Part shown: piece by piece, positions 31,700 to 40,181 of the stretch
Layout of the letters: every line of letters starts with the position of its first letter
How positions within the stretch are numbered: position 1 is the first letter of the stretch
Source: a virus
IMG/VR virus record: IMGVR_UViG_3300042894_002372
Span: 16,421-80,420 of that record
Strand: one strand, 5' to 3'
DNA: 64,000 nucleotides
Position numbers and translations under genes: made by a program
Notes under the pieces: generated by a model
Seen by the model: the letters and a program-made list of their open reading frames with translations, nothing else
What the model was told of the DNA's origin: nothing
The model's database searches: none

Positions 31700-32763
31700 T
31701 TTTTCTTACCTCGTCTCATATTTAGTTGCCACTGTGCCATCCTGCGGCGTTCACCTGTGCTGGATCCAGCAATCTTTTCCAGTTGGCCCAAGGTGGCTTT
31801 TTTAGGAATCCCTACTCGCTTGCTCAAGCCCTTGCGTCCAGGATTCTTACCATCTGCAAAATTCTCTGCTACACCTTGCTTGGGAATCAACAATTCAGGC
31901 ATACGATACTCACTGACATCTACTGGATATGGCTGTAGTGATGCTTTGTATAATTCAGCATATTGTTCTTGTTCTTCAGGTGTCTTGGCTCTGTAAAACT
32001 TGTTGGCAATGGCCATGTCGCCTACTAAAGTTCCTGGTGGAATTGAAATCTTTTTTGGACCATAGTATTTTAATTTGTCAGAATCTTTGTTGGTCAAACT
32101 GTAAAAGGTTGATTCCCATTTGTCTGGATGCAGGGCATATTGTGCAGTTGCTCTTTCTGGCACAAACTCTGCAAGTGTATCTGCACCAGGATGAAATTTA
32201 CCTAACTTGGATAAACTTATAGCAGTATCATTGCTTTCGCCTTCCGCCACACCTTGTGGGCCCTGTTCAACAGCTACATAAGCAGGACCGGTATAACCAT
32301 CTGGATACTTATGAAAGTGCTGAATAGTTCTATGCCAACCTTCTAGCAAATCATAACCATCGGGACGTTTAACAAGTATCACAGGTTCTCTACGAACACC
32401 ACCTTGTTGTTGTGCTAATGCCGCTTGAGTGGCATGTCTTTCTTTGTCTTTTGGAACACCCATACCTAAATCACTACTCCCACCGGCACGGCCTATTAAT
32501 AGTTGTTTAGTCTTTGGATCAAACATATCCATTGTAAACTTCATATCGGGTATCAGTTGCCATTTAGTGTTAATAGTAAGACCTGCACCTTGCACTTTTT
32601 CTATAATGCCGTTTTTAACAGCGTCTGCAGGGAGATTACTAAAATTGCCTTTGTTGGGTACTAGCCAATCTTTAAGGACATACTCAGGCCAAGTGGGCAA
32701 CAGACTCTTAACATATTGTAATAGTCTATCTCTATATTCGATTAAAAATTCATTGGCTCGCAT
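31696..32763 (-). CDS. Capsid-targeting-tagged protein with ParB-like domain (355 aa)
   Basis: Starts MRANEFLIEY (L-I-E site). A ParB/sulfiredoxin-like core is seen in REPVILVKRPDGYDLLEGWHRT near residue 135-155. GVAE sites follow near 177 and 298. The second domain (FVPERATAQYALHPDKWES to DVSEYRMPELL) is unrecognised; the C-terminus KNPGRKGLSKRVGIPKKATL...GERRRMAQW is a basic module recurrent in aquatic phages. ParB-like domains may act as nucleases or CTP/ATPases; here it could be a delivered effector. Confidence 0.6.
   Translation of the reverse strand: MRANEFLIEYRDRLLQYVKSLLPTWPEYVLKDWLVPNKGNFSNLPADAVKNGIIEKVQGAGLTINTKWQLIPDMKFTMDMFDPKTKQLLIGRAGGSSDLGMGVPKDKERHATQAALAQQQGGVRREPVILVKRPDGYDLLEGWHRTIQHFHKYPDGYTGPAYVAVEQGPQGVAEGESNDTAISLSKLGKFHPGADTLAEFVPERATAQYALHPDKWESTFYSLTNKDSDKLKYYGPKKISIPPGTLVGDMAIANKFYRAKTPEEQEQYAELYKASLQPYPVDVSEYRMPELLIPKQGVAENFADGKNPGRKGLSKRVGIPKKATLGQLEKIAGSSTGERRRMAQWQLNMRRGKKK
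31718..31725 (-). promoter_or_regulatory. Late motif before the 144-residue gene
   Basis: CTAAATAT on the minus strand, 18 bases before the ATG at 31699; a GAGG Shine-Dalgarno follows. Confidence 0.45.
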
Positions 32764-32764
32764 G

Positions 32765-35700
32765 TTAACTCACTATTGGTAGCACAGTAACATCTGTGCC
32801 ATAGCTGTAGCCATTGTCGGTCAACCACTGTGTGGCCACACGGTTAGCATCACGCTGTTGATTGCCTATGCCGGAAAATCTATGCAGTTCATTACCATCA
32901 GAATCTACAATCTTCCAAGCACCTGTAAATGCGCCTGGTACAGCTCGTTGTTGTGCTAGGTCTGCGGTGGATCCTGCCACAGGTGTAGATGCCGTTTCTT
33001 CTGCTGGTTCAACTTGATAGTTGCCATCAAAGTCGTTTTCTCTGGCCCATAGTGCGGCTAACTCATTGGCTTTTGCTCTAGTGTTTTCTGCAGGACGGAA
33101 ACGATATACTTCGCGATTTAATCCGTCAATAATTTTCCACTGTCCTGTTGGGCTTGTGGCTGTACGACCTGCGGCTATTGGCATGTCTAAGCCAACAATT
33201 CCAACTCCACCGACGGTACGTATGCCAAACATACGTTCAGCCTGACCTCGTTGTAGGCTATGTGGACCGTGTTCAATGTAATCATTGAGGCGAACCAATG
33301 CCTCTTCATCATTGGTGATTCCATCAGCATCCTCTACTGAGTTGCCAGTTTGTTTGTTGTAGATTTCATATTTGGGAGTTTGCTCGGCAGGTGCTTCGCG
33401 AACAGGAACAGCTGACCAACCGTTGTTTCTGAAGAACTCTTCCTCGGTGGCACCACTGGTGTTTAAATTCCATTCTTTTCTGGCTTTTTTCATTGCTTCA
33501 AATTCAGTAGAAGCAACAACCTCTATACCCTGACTCTGATATGGAGAATCACTGCTACCAGTGACTTTCCAAACAAAGGTCTGCTGAGATTCTTCATATG
33601 GACGCAACGGTTTGGCAGTCATATCTTTAGCCGTGGCCCAATCTGGGTATTCTGCCCGGCCTTTTTCAATTGCTTCTTCCTTGCTGGTAGCAACAACTTC
33701 AACACTGGCACCAAAACCTGGGCGGCCCACACGCCACCAATATTTCTTACCTTCGGTTGGATCTTTTTTAATTTTGCGTTCTAGTTGTGCTTGTTTAACA
33801 AAACTACGCAAGGCAGCTGCAGGAATCTTGCCTGCCACATATTCACTGAAGTACTTGATAGTATCGTCACCCTTTTGATCCTGCGTCAACAACTTGTACA
33901 GTTTCTTCAAGTATTCTTCGCGATACATTTCGGGGTTCAGGGCCGCACTCATGGCCACTGTGAATCGCAACAGAGTGTTTTCGATCTTGTCAAAGTTTTC
34001 GTCCAACCAATCGCCACCGGGTGAGCGGAATTCAATGTGTCCGTCTTTGGTATTGATACTGGTATACTTGCTAGTAGCACCTGAGTGTATGGCCTTGCTT
34101 GCCAAACTGTCCAGGTTGCCTTTCATTTTGTCCAGCAAACGTTCGGCTTCGTCAGGTTTAGTGCGCACTTGATCGCGTACCAATTTCATTGCTGATTTAG
34201 CGTAGGTATTGCCAGCACGACCAAAGTTGTCCAGCACATACTCGTCGCCCATTAACAGGGCTAGTTTAACAAAGTCCAAGTTTTCTCTACTGTAGTTGGG
34301 TACAGATATGTTGATGTGCAGGCCTGTTGAATCATTGGTGTAGCAACCATATACCTTGGCCCACTTTTTAACCTTGTTCAAGTCACTTAATATATCGTCA
34401 ATGGGCAAGGGTGGACTTACAAACTCCAGGCCTACATCATCGCTGTCATCGGCTTCTAAACTGCCATCAGGTTCCACAATATAATGTTGTGCAGTTGGGC
34501 TGGGTCTTGTTACCCCGCCACTGTGGTAGTTGCCGCTGGCTCGAACGTCACGTCCTATAGCATCTTGAAATTCGTTGGCAACATCTTCGATACTGGCCTC
34601 ACCGCCACCCTGTGAATACAAGTGAGGCCAATTTATATCATAATTGCTTTCAACGTCCTGCATGGTATTGATATTATTATCTTCCAGCCATTCTGATTCT
34701 AAATCTGCATTTTGATTAAAATCTTCTTGAGCGGATTCACGTGCGGCATCATACCAGTAGTTGCCGTAGCCTTCTTCAACAATTTTTTCGGCAGCATTGC
34801 GATATACTTGTCTATCGGGCTCTGGGTATTCACCGTAATCGCCGGGTTCTATACCTAGTATTTCTGCAATTTCATCTGCACTGGCGTTTTCTTTAATGTA
34901 GTTGTAAACAAATTCAACTTCGTCTCCGTCCCAACGAGTATCAAACGACTCACTTAGCCATTCGTAATATTGATCCTGCATCCGGTCACGCAGTCTAGTG
35001 ACATCGCCGCGGCTGTTGTAATCTCCATCGTAGAAGAAATCATAAGCCTCCTGTATGCTACTAACACCTTCATCGTAACTGTAATCGGCTTCCATTTGAC
35101 CGTCGTCATCGCCGCCTTCCACATTGGGCACAATCATTTCAAATTCCATGCCGGCAATAGCACCGGTCTTGGCCGCTTCACGACGCAGGCTACCTGTGCT
35201 CATGTTGATTTCGAACAACTCATCTTCGTATATCAGCGGCAACTGCCCAGTTTCTTTAAACTCACGCAGTGCATTGGCCAAGCCGGTCATTAACAAGCCT
35301 GGTTGTCCTTGACTGTTGGTCTTTAGTCCTAGTTTGTTTGCTTCTTTACCCACAGCACCAGGACGTACATCTCGGGTCAGAGCCATGCTAAAGCGTGGAT
35401 CCTTGGCCTGCTTCTTTGTGGGAATATATCCTGATGCTTCTGCTAAATCATCTGTTTGGCCGGCAGCAAAATGTTCCGGGTGCAGTTTGGCATAGTTACG
35501 CATGAGTACGCCGGCACGAGCATTGGCTTCGTTTTCGTATGGACTGCCAGTTTCGCCTGCGTCAGATCCCATGTCACTGCCATCACGTTCGTGTTGATGT
35601 TTGTGTGTGAGTTCATGTGCCACTGTGCGCAACACATCCATGATGTGTCGTTGTCCCCAGGCCACTTCTAACATTTTTTCATTGTCGTTGTAGCGACCAA

Positions 35701-36652
35701 ACGTCTTGTGCCGCACTGGCCACTGTGGATCTTTACGCAGGCGAACACGTGGCATCTGTTCAATTGTTAATTCTGCAACACAAAACTCCACAAAGTCTGT
35801 GAGTATATCTTCATCTGACTTGGGTTCTTCATTCAAGAACATCTGTGTTGTGGGACTTACTCCGTCCCATGAAGCACCAACATCTTCTGTGGCTTTGAAT
35901 CCGTAGGTGAATTTAAATGGTTTATCGATTTCAATAGACCGTTCTTTAAGACTCAGTGCTCGATCTTTGGCAGCGGTTCTGGCATCATACAACTGTTGTA
36001 TCACACCTTGTGAACGCAACATCTTGTACGCAATGTTTTCTGGACCCAGTTCACCATGCTGATCAAGTCCGGCTTGACGCATCTTTTTAATCTTGGCAGC
36101 AGTGTTGGTTAGACGTTTTAGGTTGCCAGATTTCACTGCTGATTCAATACGATGCTTGATCACATCGTACTTGCTCTTGACCGCAGTGTCGTTTATTGTG
36201 GAACGTTTTTTCAGTGGAATGTTGATCCAGTCGTTATTCAGCACACTGAATATGCCTTGACTCACTGCTGATTTGTTGGCGTTTTCCACATAGAGTTCTA
36301 CATCGTAGCCACCAATTTTGATATTGTGTGTTTCGTTGTACTGAAACTTTTTAGCATCAAACAGCTCGCGATACACTTCACTCACATCTGCTTCAGGCAG
36401 GTCAACTACCAAGTGCAAGTCTATGTCACTATGTGGAGTATATGTGTAACCAGCATTGCTGCCGGACAAGGTAATGTCTTTGACATTTAAGTCGCCAATC
36501 CCCAAACTTTGTTTAAAGTCTTCAGCAATTTTTAACAGCGTGGCCCGCACCTGTGGGCGCATTTTATTGCCCTGCCAGATGCGTGGGTTTAACTGTTCAT
36601 TAAATTTAACAGCGTCAGCAAGGTTGTAGGAATCTAGTTCAAGAATATTCAT
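32765..36652 (-). CDS. Polyvalent-type protein: nucleotidyltransferase, HExxH metallopeptidase and amidoligase domains with repeats (1295 aa)
   Basis: Start at 36652 is chosen because a late motif lies 8 bases before it. Domain 1 (about 55-130) is a nucleotidyltransferase: GS at 64-65, SDIDL at 75-79, then VELYVE. Domain 2 (about 290-390) is a zinc peptidase with HELTH (346-350) and ENEANARAG. A DDLAE site (401-405) starts a recurrent module SGYIPTKKQAKDPRF. Domain 3 (about 500-960) resembles amidoligases (GMEFEM, GLHINIS, EFRSPGGDW). The last 325 residues carry at least four short repeats. This domain mix matches the phage polyvalent-protein class delivered with DNA. Confidence 0.75.
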   Translation of the reverse strand: MNILELDSYNLADAVKFNEQLNPRIWQGNKMRPQVRATLLKIAEDFKQSLGIGDLNVKDITLSGSNAGYTYTPHSDIDLHLVVDLPEADVSEVYRELFDAKKFQYNETHNIKIGGYDVELYVENANKSAVSQGIFSVLNNDWINIPLKKRSTINDTAVKSKYDVIKHRIESAVKSGNLKRLTNTAAKIKKMRQAGLDQHGELGPENIAYKMLRSQGVIQQLYDARTAAKDRALSLKERSIEIDKPFKFTYGFKATEDVGASWDGVSPTTQMFLNEEPKSDEDILTDFVEFCVAELTIEQMPRVRLRKDPQWPVRHKTFGRYNDNEKMLEVAWGQRHIMDVLRTVAHELTHKHQHERDGSDMGSDAGETGSPYENEANARAGVLMRNYAKLHPEHFAAGQTDDLAEASGYIPTKKQAKDPRFSMALTRDVRPGAVGKEANKLGLKTNSQGQPGLLMTGLANALREFKETGQLPLIYEDELFEINMSTGSLRREAAKTGAIAGMEFEMIVPNVEGGDDDGQMEADYSYDEGVSSIQEAYDFFYDGDYNSRGDVTRLRDRMQDQYYEWLSESFDTRWDGDEVEFVYNYIKENASADEIAEILGIEPGDYGEYPEPDRQVYRNAAEKIVEEGYGNYWYDAARESAQEDFNQNADLESEWLEDNNINTMQDVESNYDINWPHLYSQGGGEASIEDVANEFQDAIGRDVRASGNYHSGGVTRPSPTAQHYIVEPDGSLEADDSDDVGLEFVSPPLPIDDILSDLNKVKKWAKVYGCYTNDSTGLHINISVPNYSRENLDFVKLALLMGDEYVLDNFGRAGNTYAKSAMKLVRDQVRTKPDEAERLLDKMKGNLDSLASKAIHSGATSKYTSINTKDGHIEFRSPGGDWLDENFDKIENTLLRFTVAMSAALNPEMYREEYLKKLYKLLTQDQKGDDTIKYFSEYVAGKIPAAALRSFVKQAQLERKIKKDPTEGKKYWWRVGRPGFGASVEVVATSKEEAIEKGRAEYPDWATAKDMTAKPLRPYEESQQTFVWKVTGSSDSPYQSQGIEVVASTEFEAMKKARKEWNLNTSGATEEEFFRNNGWSAVPVREAPAEQTPKYEIYNKQTGNSVEDADGITNDEEALVRLNDYIEHGPHSLQRGQAERMFGIRTVGGVGIVGLDMPIAAGRTATSPTGQWKIIDGLNREVYRFRPAENTRAKANELAALWARENDFDGNYQVEPAEETASTPVAGSTADLAQQRAVPGAFTGAWKIVDSDGNELHRFSGIGNQQRDANRVATQWLTDNGYSYGTDVTVLPIVS

Positions 36653-36660
36653 GATTGTAA

Positions 36661-36668
36661 TATTTAGC
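36661..36668 (-). promoter_or_regulatory. Late motif before the 1295-residue gene
   Basis: CTAAATAT on the minus strand, 8 bases before the ATG at 36652. No Shine-Dalgarno is seen, so the leader would be 2-3 bases. Confidence 0.5.
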
Positions 36669-36677
36669 GCAAATGAA

Positions 36678-36703
36678 AAAGCCACTGGGCAAAGTGGCTT
36701 TTG
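36678..36703 (-). terminator. Bidirectional intrinsic terminator
   Basis: 9-bp stem AAAAGCCAC / GTGGCTTTT with an 8-base loop and T-rich ends on both strands. It follows the glycosyltransferase-like gene at 36726 on the minus strand and separates it from the 1295-residue gene. Confidence 0.8.
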
Positions 36704-36725
36704 GAATCGGAATTAAACTAGCAGT

Positions 36726-37628
36726 TTATTTCTTTTTGCTGGCTTTTTTGCTTGATGCCAACACCGTGGTTTCAGCCGGCGCAGGTACCGCGGCAGCTTT
36801 TGCGGCAGCTTGTCTTGCTTCCACCATTGGAGTAACATCAGTGATCAGTTTCTCTTGTGACTCGTGTGCGAATGTGTATGTGCCGGTGTGACGTAGTAAC
36901 ACACGTTTGTCAACCCAAACCCGGCCACCTAGGTCACGCCAGTTTTCACAGAATGTCCAGTCTTCACTGTAGTAACGGTTTTCACGCACTGCTGTGTCAA
37001 AGTAGGTTTTCATATAGGGGTTGAGTTCCACTGGCAGGCCAATGTCGTTGATAAACGGCTTGGTTGCAGGGTGTGCATTCAACTTGTCAAACACATGCCG
37101 TTTGACTAAAAAGAAGCCTGTACCTGTTTTACTAACTTCTTGCAGACCATCTGCACCTTCTTCTGCACCGTCAAATCCATTCACACACCATTTGATTGGC
37201 AGGCTTTTCATTGGGTACAATCCACCAATCACATCCACATCACGGTTCAACATGACCAACAGGTGCCATGGCTCCCAGCCAATGTCAGCATCCACAAACA
37301 TCAAGTGTGTTGAGTCAGGATTGGCCAAAAACTTGGCCACCATGGTGTTACGAGCACGACTGATCAAACTTTCGTTTGTGAGTGTTTCCATGGTCCAATC
37401 AATGCCCAACTGACGTGCAGTGTTTGACCATTTGATGTAGCTCATAAATGTTGACTCAGTCAACATACCGCCGTAACATGGCATACAAATGTGAACTCTT
37501 GTGGTTTTTAAGTAATCAATGTTTACTTGGATTTGTTGTTGCCCACCCACCTGTTGTGGTGTTGATGGAATTTCTGTTGTGGGCACAACATCTGGCATTT
37601 TGCCTGTTACGTTTTGTTCTTCAGCCAT
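36726..37628 (-). CDS. Glycosyltransferase-like protein with GT-A fold
   Basis: 300 residues. After a Pro/Gln-rich N-terminus the GT-A pattern appears: VHICMPCYGGM near 46, SRARNTMVAKFL near 90, and the metal-binding FVDADIGW near 112. GTGFFLVKRHVF near 167 follows. The C-terminus is Ala-rich then Lys-rich (SSKKASKKK). Such proteins are common next to virion genes in aquatic phages; the acceptor is unknown. A late motif and an AAGGAA Shine-Dalgarno precede it. Confidence 0.75.
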   Translation of the reverse strand: MAEEQNVTGKMPDVVPTTEIPSTPQQVGGQQQIQVNIDYLKTTRVHICMPCYGGMLTESTFMSYIKWSNTARQLGIDWTMETLTNESLISRARNTMVAKFLANPDSTHLMFVDADIGWEPWHLLVMLNRDVDVIGGLYPMKSLPIKWCVNGFDGAEEGADGLQEVSKTGTGFFLVKRHVFDKLNAHPATKPFINDIGLPVELNPYMKTYFDTAVRENRYYSEDWTFCENWRDLGGRVWVDKRVLLRHTGTYTFAHESQEKLITDVTPMVEARQAAAKAAAVPAPAETTVLASSKKASKKK

Positions 37629-37651
37629 GTTTTCCTTAAAAAGTTAGTCAG

Positions 37652-37659
37652 ATATTTAC
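37652..37659 (-). promoter_or_regulatory. Late promoter motif of the GT-A gene
   Basis: GTAAATAT on the minus strand, followed by AAGGAA and the ATG at 37628. Confidence 0.5.
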
Positions 37660-37678
37660 TACCAGTTGCCTACCCAGG

Positions 37679-38563
37679 TTAAATTTCTACGGTGATTAAT
37701 TCAAATTCGTTGGCACGTTCTTCATAGTTAATGTAACCACGTGGGTTGCACAAGATACGTGTAGAACCAATCCGGTAATCAAACACATGATGTGTATGAC
37801 CGTGTGTCCACAGTTTAATTTGCGGATGATCTAATATGTAATCATCCATGTTGCTACTGTAGCCACCGTTCATGATCACATCATCTGCATAGCGTGGATG
37901 TGTGCTCAATTTGCTGGGACTGTGATGTCCGCAAACCACAAACTTTTGGTCCGGCTTGCCCTCAATGATTTGCTGAATATAACCTCGGAATTTTACATGT
38001 TCTTCCATGGCATCTTCGGGACTAAACTTTGCAGTACGAGTTTTGAAAATGGGTTTTTCACGGTTGTCTACCCCGTTGATTTGCTCATAGTTCTTGTAGT
38101 TTACAACTCGGTTGGAGTTTTCAACACAGCGAAAGTCATTCATCATGCTGGTCATGTGATACAGAGTTATTCCGTCACCGTTGTTCATGTCTGTCCACAG
38201 TGTGCCACCGATAAAGGTAACATCGTTGATAACCTTGATTTCTTTTTCCAACAGGTAAACGTTTGGCAAGTAACCGAGCACATTCTTTAAGTGTTTTTCT
38301 GTGTGGGCAAAGTCGCCGTTATAATGCTCATGGTTGCCCATGATGTAAATCACGTGTGGGAACTGTGCAGAACATCGTTGCATAAAATCGTGATAACGAT
38401 TACTGCGGTATTCTGGTCCCATGATTCCGTGTGGATCATGCTGTGTCATGTCTTTGGCCACAAGAATATCTCCAGAAAGAATTAGTACTTCTGCGTTGTT
38501 GTTATTGGTTAGGTCTAAGTCACCAAATTCCAGGTGAACATCACTTGCTACTGCTATCTTCAT
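37679..38563 (-). CDS. Calcineurin-like metallophosphoesterase
   Basis: 294 residues with all metal motifs: SDVHLE (8-13), SGDIL (30-34), MGNHEHY near 76, CGHHSP near 208 and HGHTHH near 252. It hydrolyses phosphomonoesters or diesters; substrate unknown. Two copies of CGGAGTA stand just before the ATG, giving overlapping possible Shine-Dalgarno sites. Confidence 0.9.
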   Translation of the reverse strand: MKIAVASDVHLEFGDLDLTNNNNAEVLILSGDILVAKDMTQHDPHGIMGPEYRSNRYHDFMQRCSAQFPHVIYIMGNHEHYNGDFAHTEKHLKNVLGYLPNVYLLEKEIKVINDVTFIGGTLWTDMNNGDGITLYHMTSMMNDFRCVENSNRVVNYKNYEQINGVDNREKPIFKTRTAKFSPEDAMEEHVKFRGYIQQIIEGKPDQKFVVCGHHSPSKLSTHPRYADDVIMNGGYSSNMDDYILDHPQIKLWTHGHTHHVFDYRIGSTRILCNPRGYINYEERANEFELITVEI

Positions 38564-38580
38564 ACTCCGTACTCCGAGTA

Positions 38581-39336
38581 TTATCGATTATATGTTTTTT
38601 CGTCTATATAATCAGGGTTGATGTGTGTAAAATCAGCGTGGATGCTGTTTACTTGTTTTTCTAATTGTAACACATTCTCCAGCCACTCCACAACCTTGAC
38701 ATTGCCGATCTGACGCGATTCGCGAATATAATTTTGGGCCTGCTCAGAAATGCCTAATTTCTTATCAAACACTGCGCGGATTGCTGAATCTGGTTGACCA
38801 TACAAGTCAGCAATAACTTGATCTTTGTCACGGTCGTTGCCTTTGAGATACATTTTGCGTATTTCGGATGCAGAGTTAGCATCAACTCCATTTACTTTAA
38901 AGTTGATAGTGGGAGTGATCACAACGTAGCCATGTTTGGTCATGGGCTTGATTGACTTTTTATTTTTGGGCAATGGTTGTAGATAACCTGGGGAGCCATC
39001 TTTTTTAGGAGCAAAGTTAAAACGTTCAGCATCCTTGGCACTCACAGCAAATACCAGCACTGTGTTGGCTTTTTCTTCGTCAGGAACAGCACTGGTAATT
39101 TCAACAGCTTGATATGGATTTTTTACATTGACAATGCGACTGGCAGGAATACCCAGTTTGGTCATCATCATTACCTTGTCGGAGTAACTGAACGGACTAG
39201 TAACAGGTGCTTGTACACCACTGGTAGCAATGTACACACTGGCATCGCCGTACTGTTTGTTCAGCCAATCGTAGCTGGCCTTATGGCCTTTATGAAATGG
39301 ATGGAAACGTCCTGGGTAGATTACTAGATAATTCAT
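38581..39336 (-). CDS. Cytidylyltransferase-fold nucleotidyltransferase (251 aa)
   Basis: GRFHPFHKGH at residues 9-18 is the H-x-G-H nucleotide-binding motif and NSASEIRKMYL near 175 is the second motif (S-x-x-x-I-R). This is the fold of NMN/pantetheine adenylyltransferases. In T4-like marine phages it is often annotated as a nucleotidyltransferase. The insert at 110-150 (Lys and Pro-rich) is unusual. A motif GCATAAATATGC, both palindromic and late-promoter-like, lies just before the ATG. Confidence 0.8.
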   Translation of the reverse strand: MNYLVIYPGRFHPFHKGHKASYDWLNKQYGDASVYIATSGVQAPVTSPFSYSDKVMMMTKLGIPASRIVNVKNPYQAVEITSAVPDEEKANTVLVFAVSAKDAERFNFAPKKDGSPGYLQPLPKNKKSIKPMTKHGYVVITPTINFKVNGVDANSASEIRKMYLKGNDRDKDQVIADLYGQPDSAIRAVFDKKLGISEQAQNYIRESRQIGNVKVVEWLENVLQLEKQVNSIHADFTHINPDYIDEKTYNR

Positions 39337-39352
39337 TATAGCATATTTATGC

Positions 39353-39787
39353 TTACATGTTTTCTAGCAGCCACAGGTAAATTGGTGTTGTAAATCGTAA
39401 ACTCACATGACCATTACAGCCCATGTCACCAAAGAATTTGTCTTCAATAGGTGCTTGTGATCCGTTAAAACTGTGATGATACACACTTTGGTCAACAAAC
39501 ACCTGACCCAGTTCAATGTCATCAAATGCAACATTAGTAATGGACAACATTGCATCTTTGGTAATATTACCGTCGTCGTCTACAATAGTGTGCTCCGGAG
39601 TTTTATTTTTCATCACAAACTTAAACTCATGTTCGCCTTCGTCGTCGAGAATTTCTAAACTCACAGGCATCGGTTCTGTCATGTGATCAATTGAAAGTAG
39701 CAAAACATCATCAAGCAACACTTCAAACCCCAGTGCGGCGGCATAGTCAGAGGAGGTGAGATCAAAAGAGACTGTTATTTTATCCAT
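39353..39787 (-). CDS. Beta-sandwich-like virion protein (144 aa)
   Basis: Strand-rich (ITVSFDLTSSDY, LGFEVLLDDVLLLS, VSLEILDDEGEHEFKFVM) with a FDDIELGQVFVDQ loop region. It resembles carbohydrate-binding-module-like proteins of phage fibres or decorations, like the 93-residue protein at 26569. AAGGAA precedes the ATG. Function unknown. Confidence 0.5.
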   Translation of the reverse strand: MDKITVSFDLTSSDYAAALGFEVLLDDVLLLSIDHMTEPMPVSLEILDDEGEHEFKFVMKNKTPEHTIVDDDGNITKDAMLSITNVAFDDIELGQVFVDQSVYHHSFNGSQAPIEDKFFGDMGCNGHVSLRFTTPIYLWLLENM

Positions 39788-39796
39788 AATTATTCC

Positions 39797-40180
39797 TTAG
39801 TACGAAACTGTTACGTTGTTGATGTAAGCAGGGTTATTGTCATATTCTTCGAAGCTGGTTACTACTGCTTTTAACCAGGAAAAATTACCGGTCAAATTAA
39901 CAGGGTATCTAAAGTCAGTTGCAGGTGTAGATCCATCACCGTATTCAAACACATCAAACCAGTTGGCATCAGCAGGATCAAAATCCAGTGTTGCTTGCAG
40001 GGTTATTTTACCCGGAAAGTTTTCAACAGTGATAAACACAGTTTCTAAACTGCCTTGCCCTTGGTAGTAGCCTACTGCTTTAACAGGATCGCTTTCAAAG
40101 TCAACAGTACTACCATCATAGTTGCCGCTGGGGGTGCCGGTCACTAGGTCGCTTAATAATGTCAACGTTGTGATAGTCAT
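39797..40180 (-). CDS. Beta-rich phage protein, probably virion-associated (127 aa)
   Basis: All-beta pattern (YYQGQGSLETVFITVENFPG, ITLQATLDFDPADANWFDVF, SWLKAVVTSF) as in phage fibre or decoration domains. No enzyme is recognised. It forms a run with the 144-residue gene and a 54-residue gene. Confidence 0.5.
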   Translation of the reverse strand: MTITTLTLLSDLVTGTPSGNYDGSTVDFESDPVKAVGYYQGQGSLETVFITVENFPGKITLQATLDFDPADANWFDVFEYGDGSTPATDFRYPVNLTGNFSWLKAVVTSFEEYDNNPAYINNVTVSY

Positions 40181-40181
40181 G

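Noticed and set aside
38587-38615. TATAAT before the metallophosphoesterase gene as a sigma70 promoter
   Set aside because: The hexamer 17 bases upstream is CTGATT, a poor -35 box; no support beyond the -10 match.
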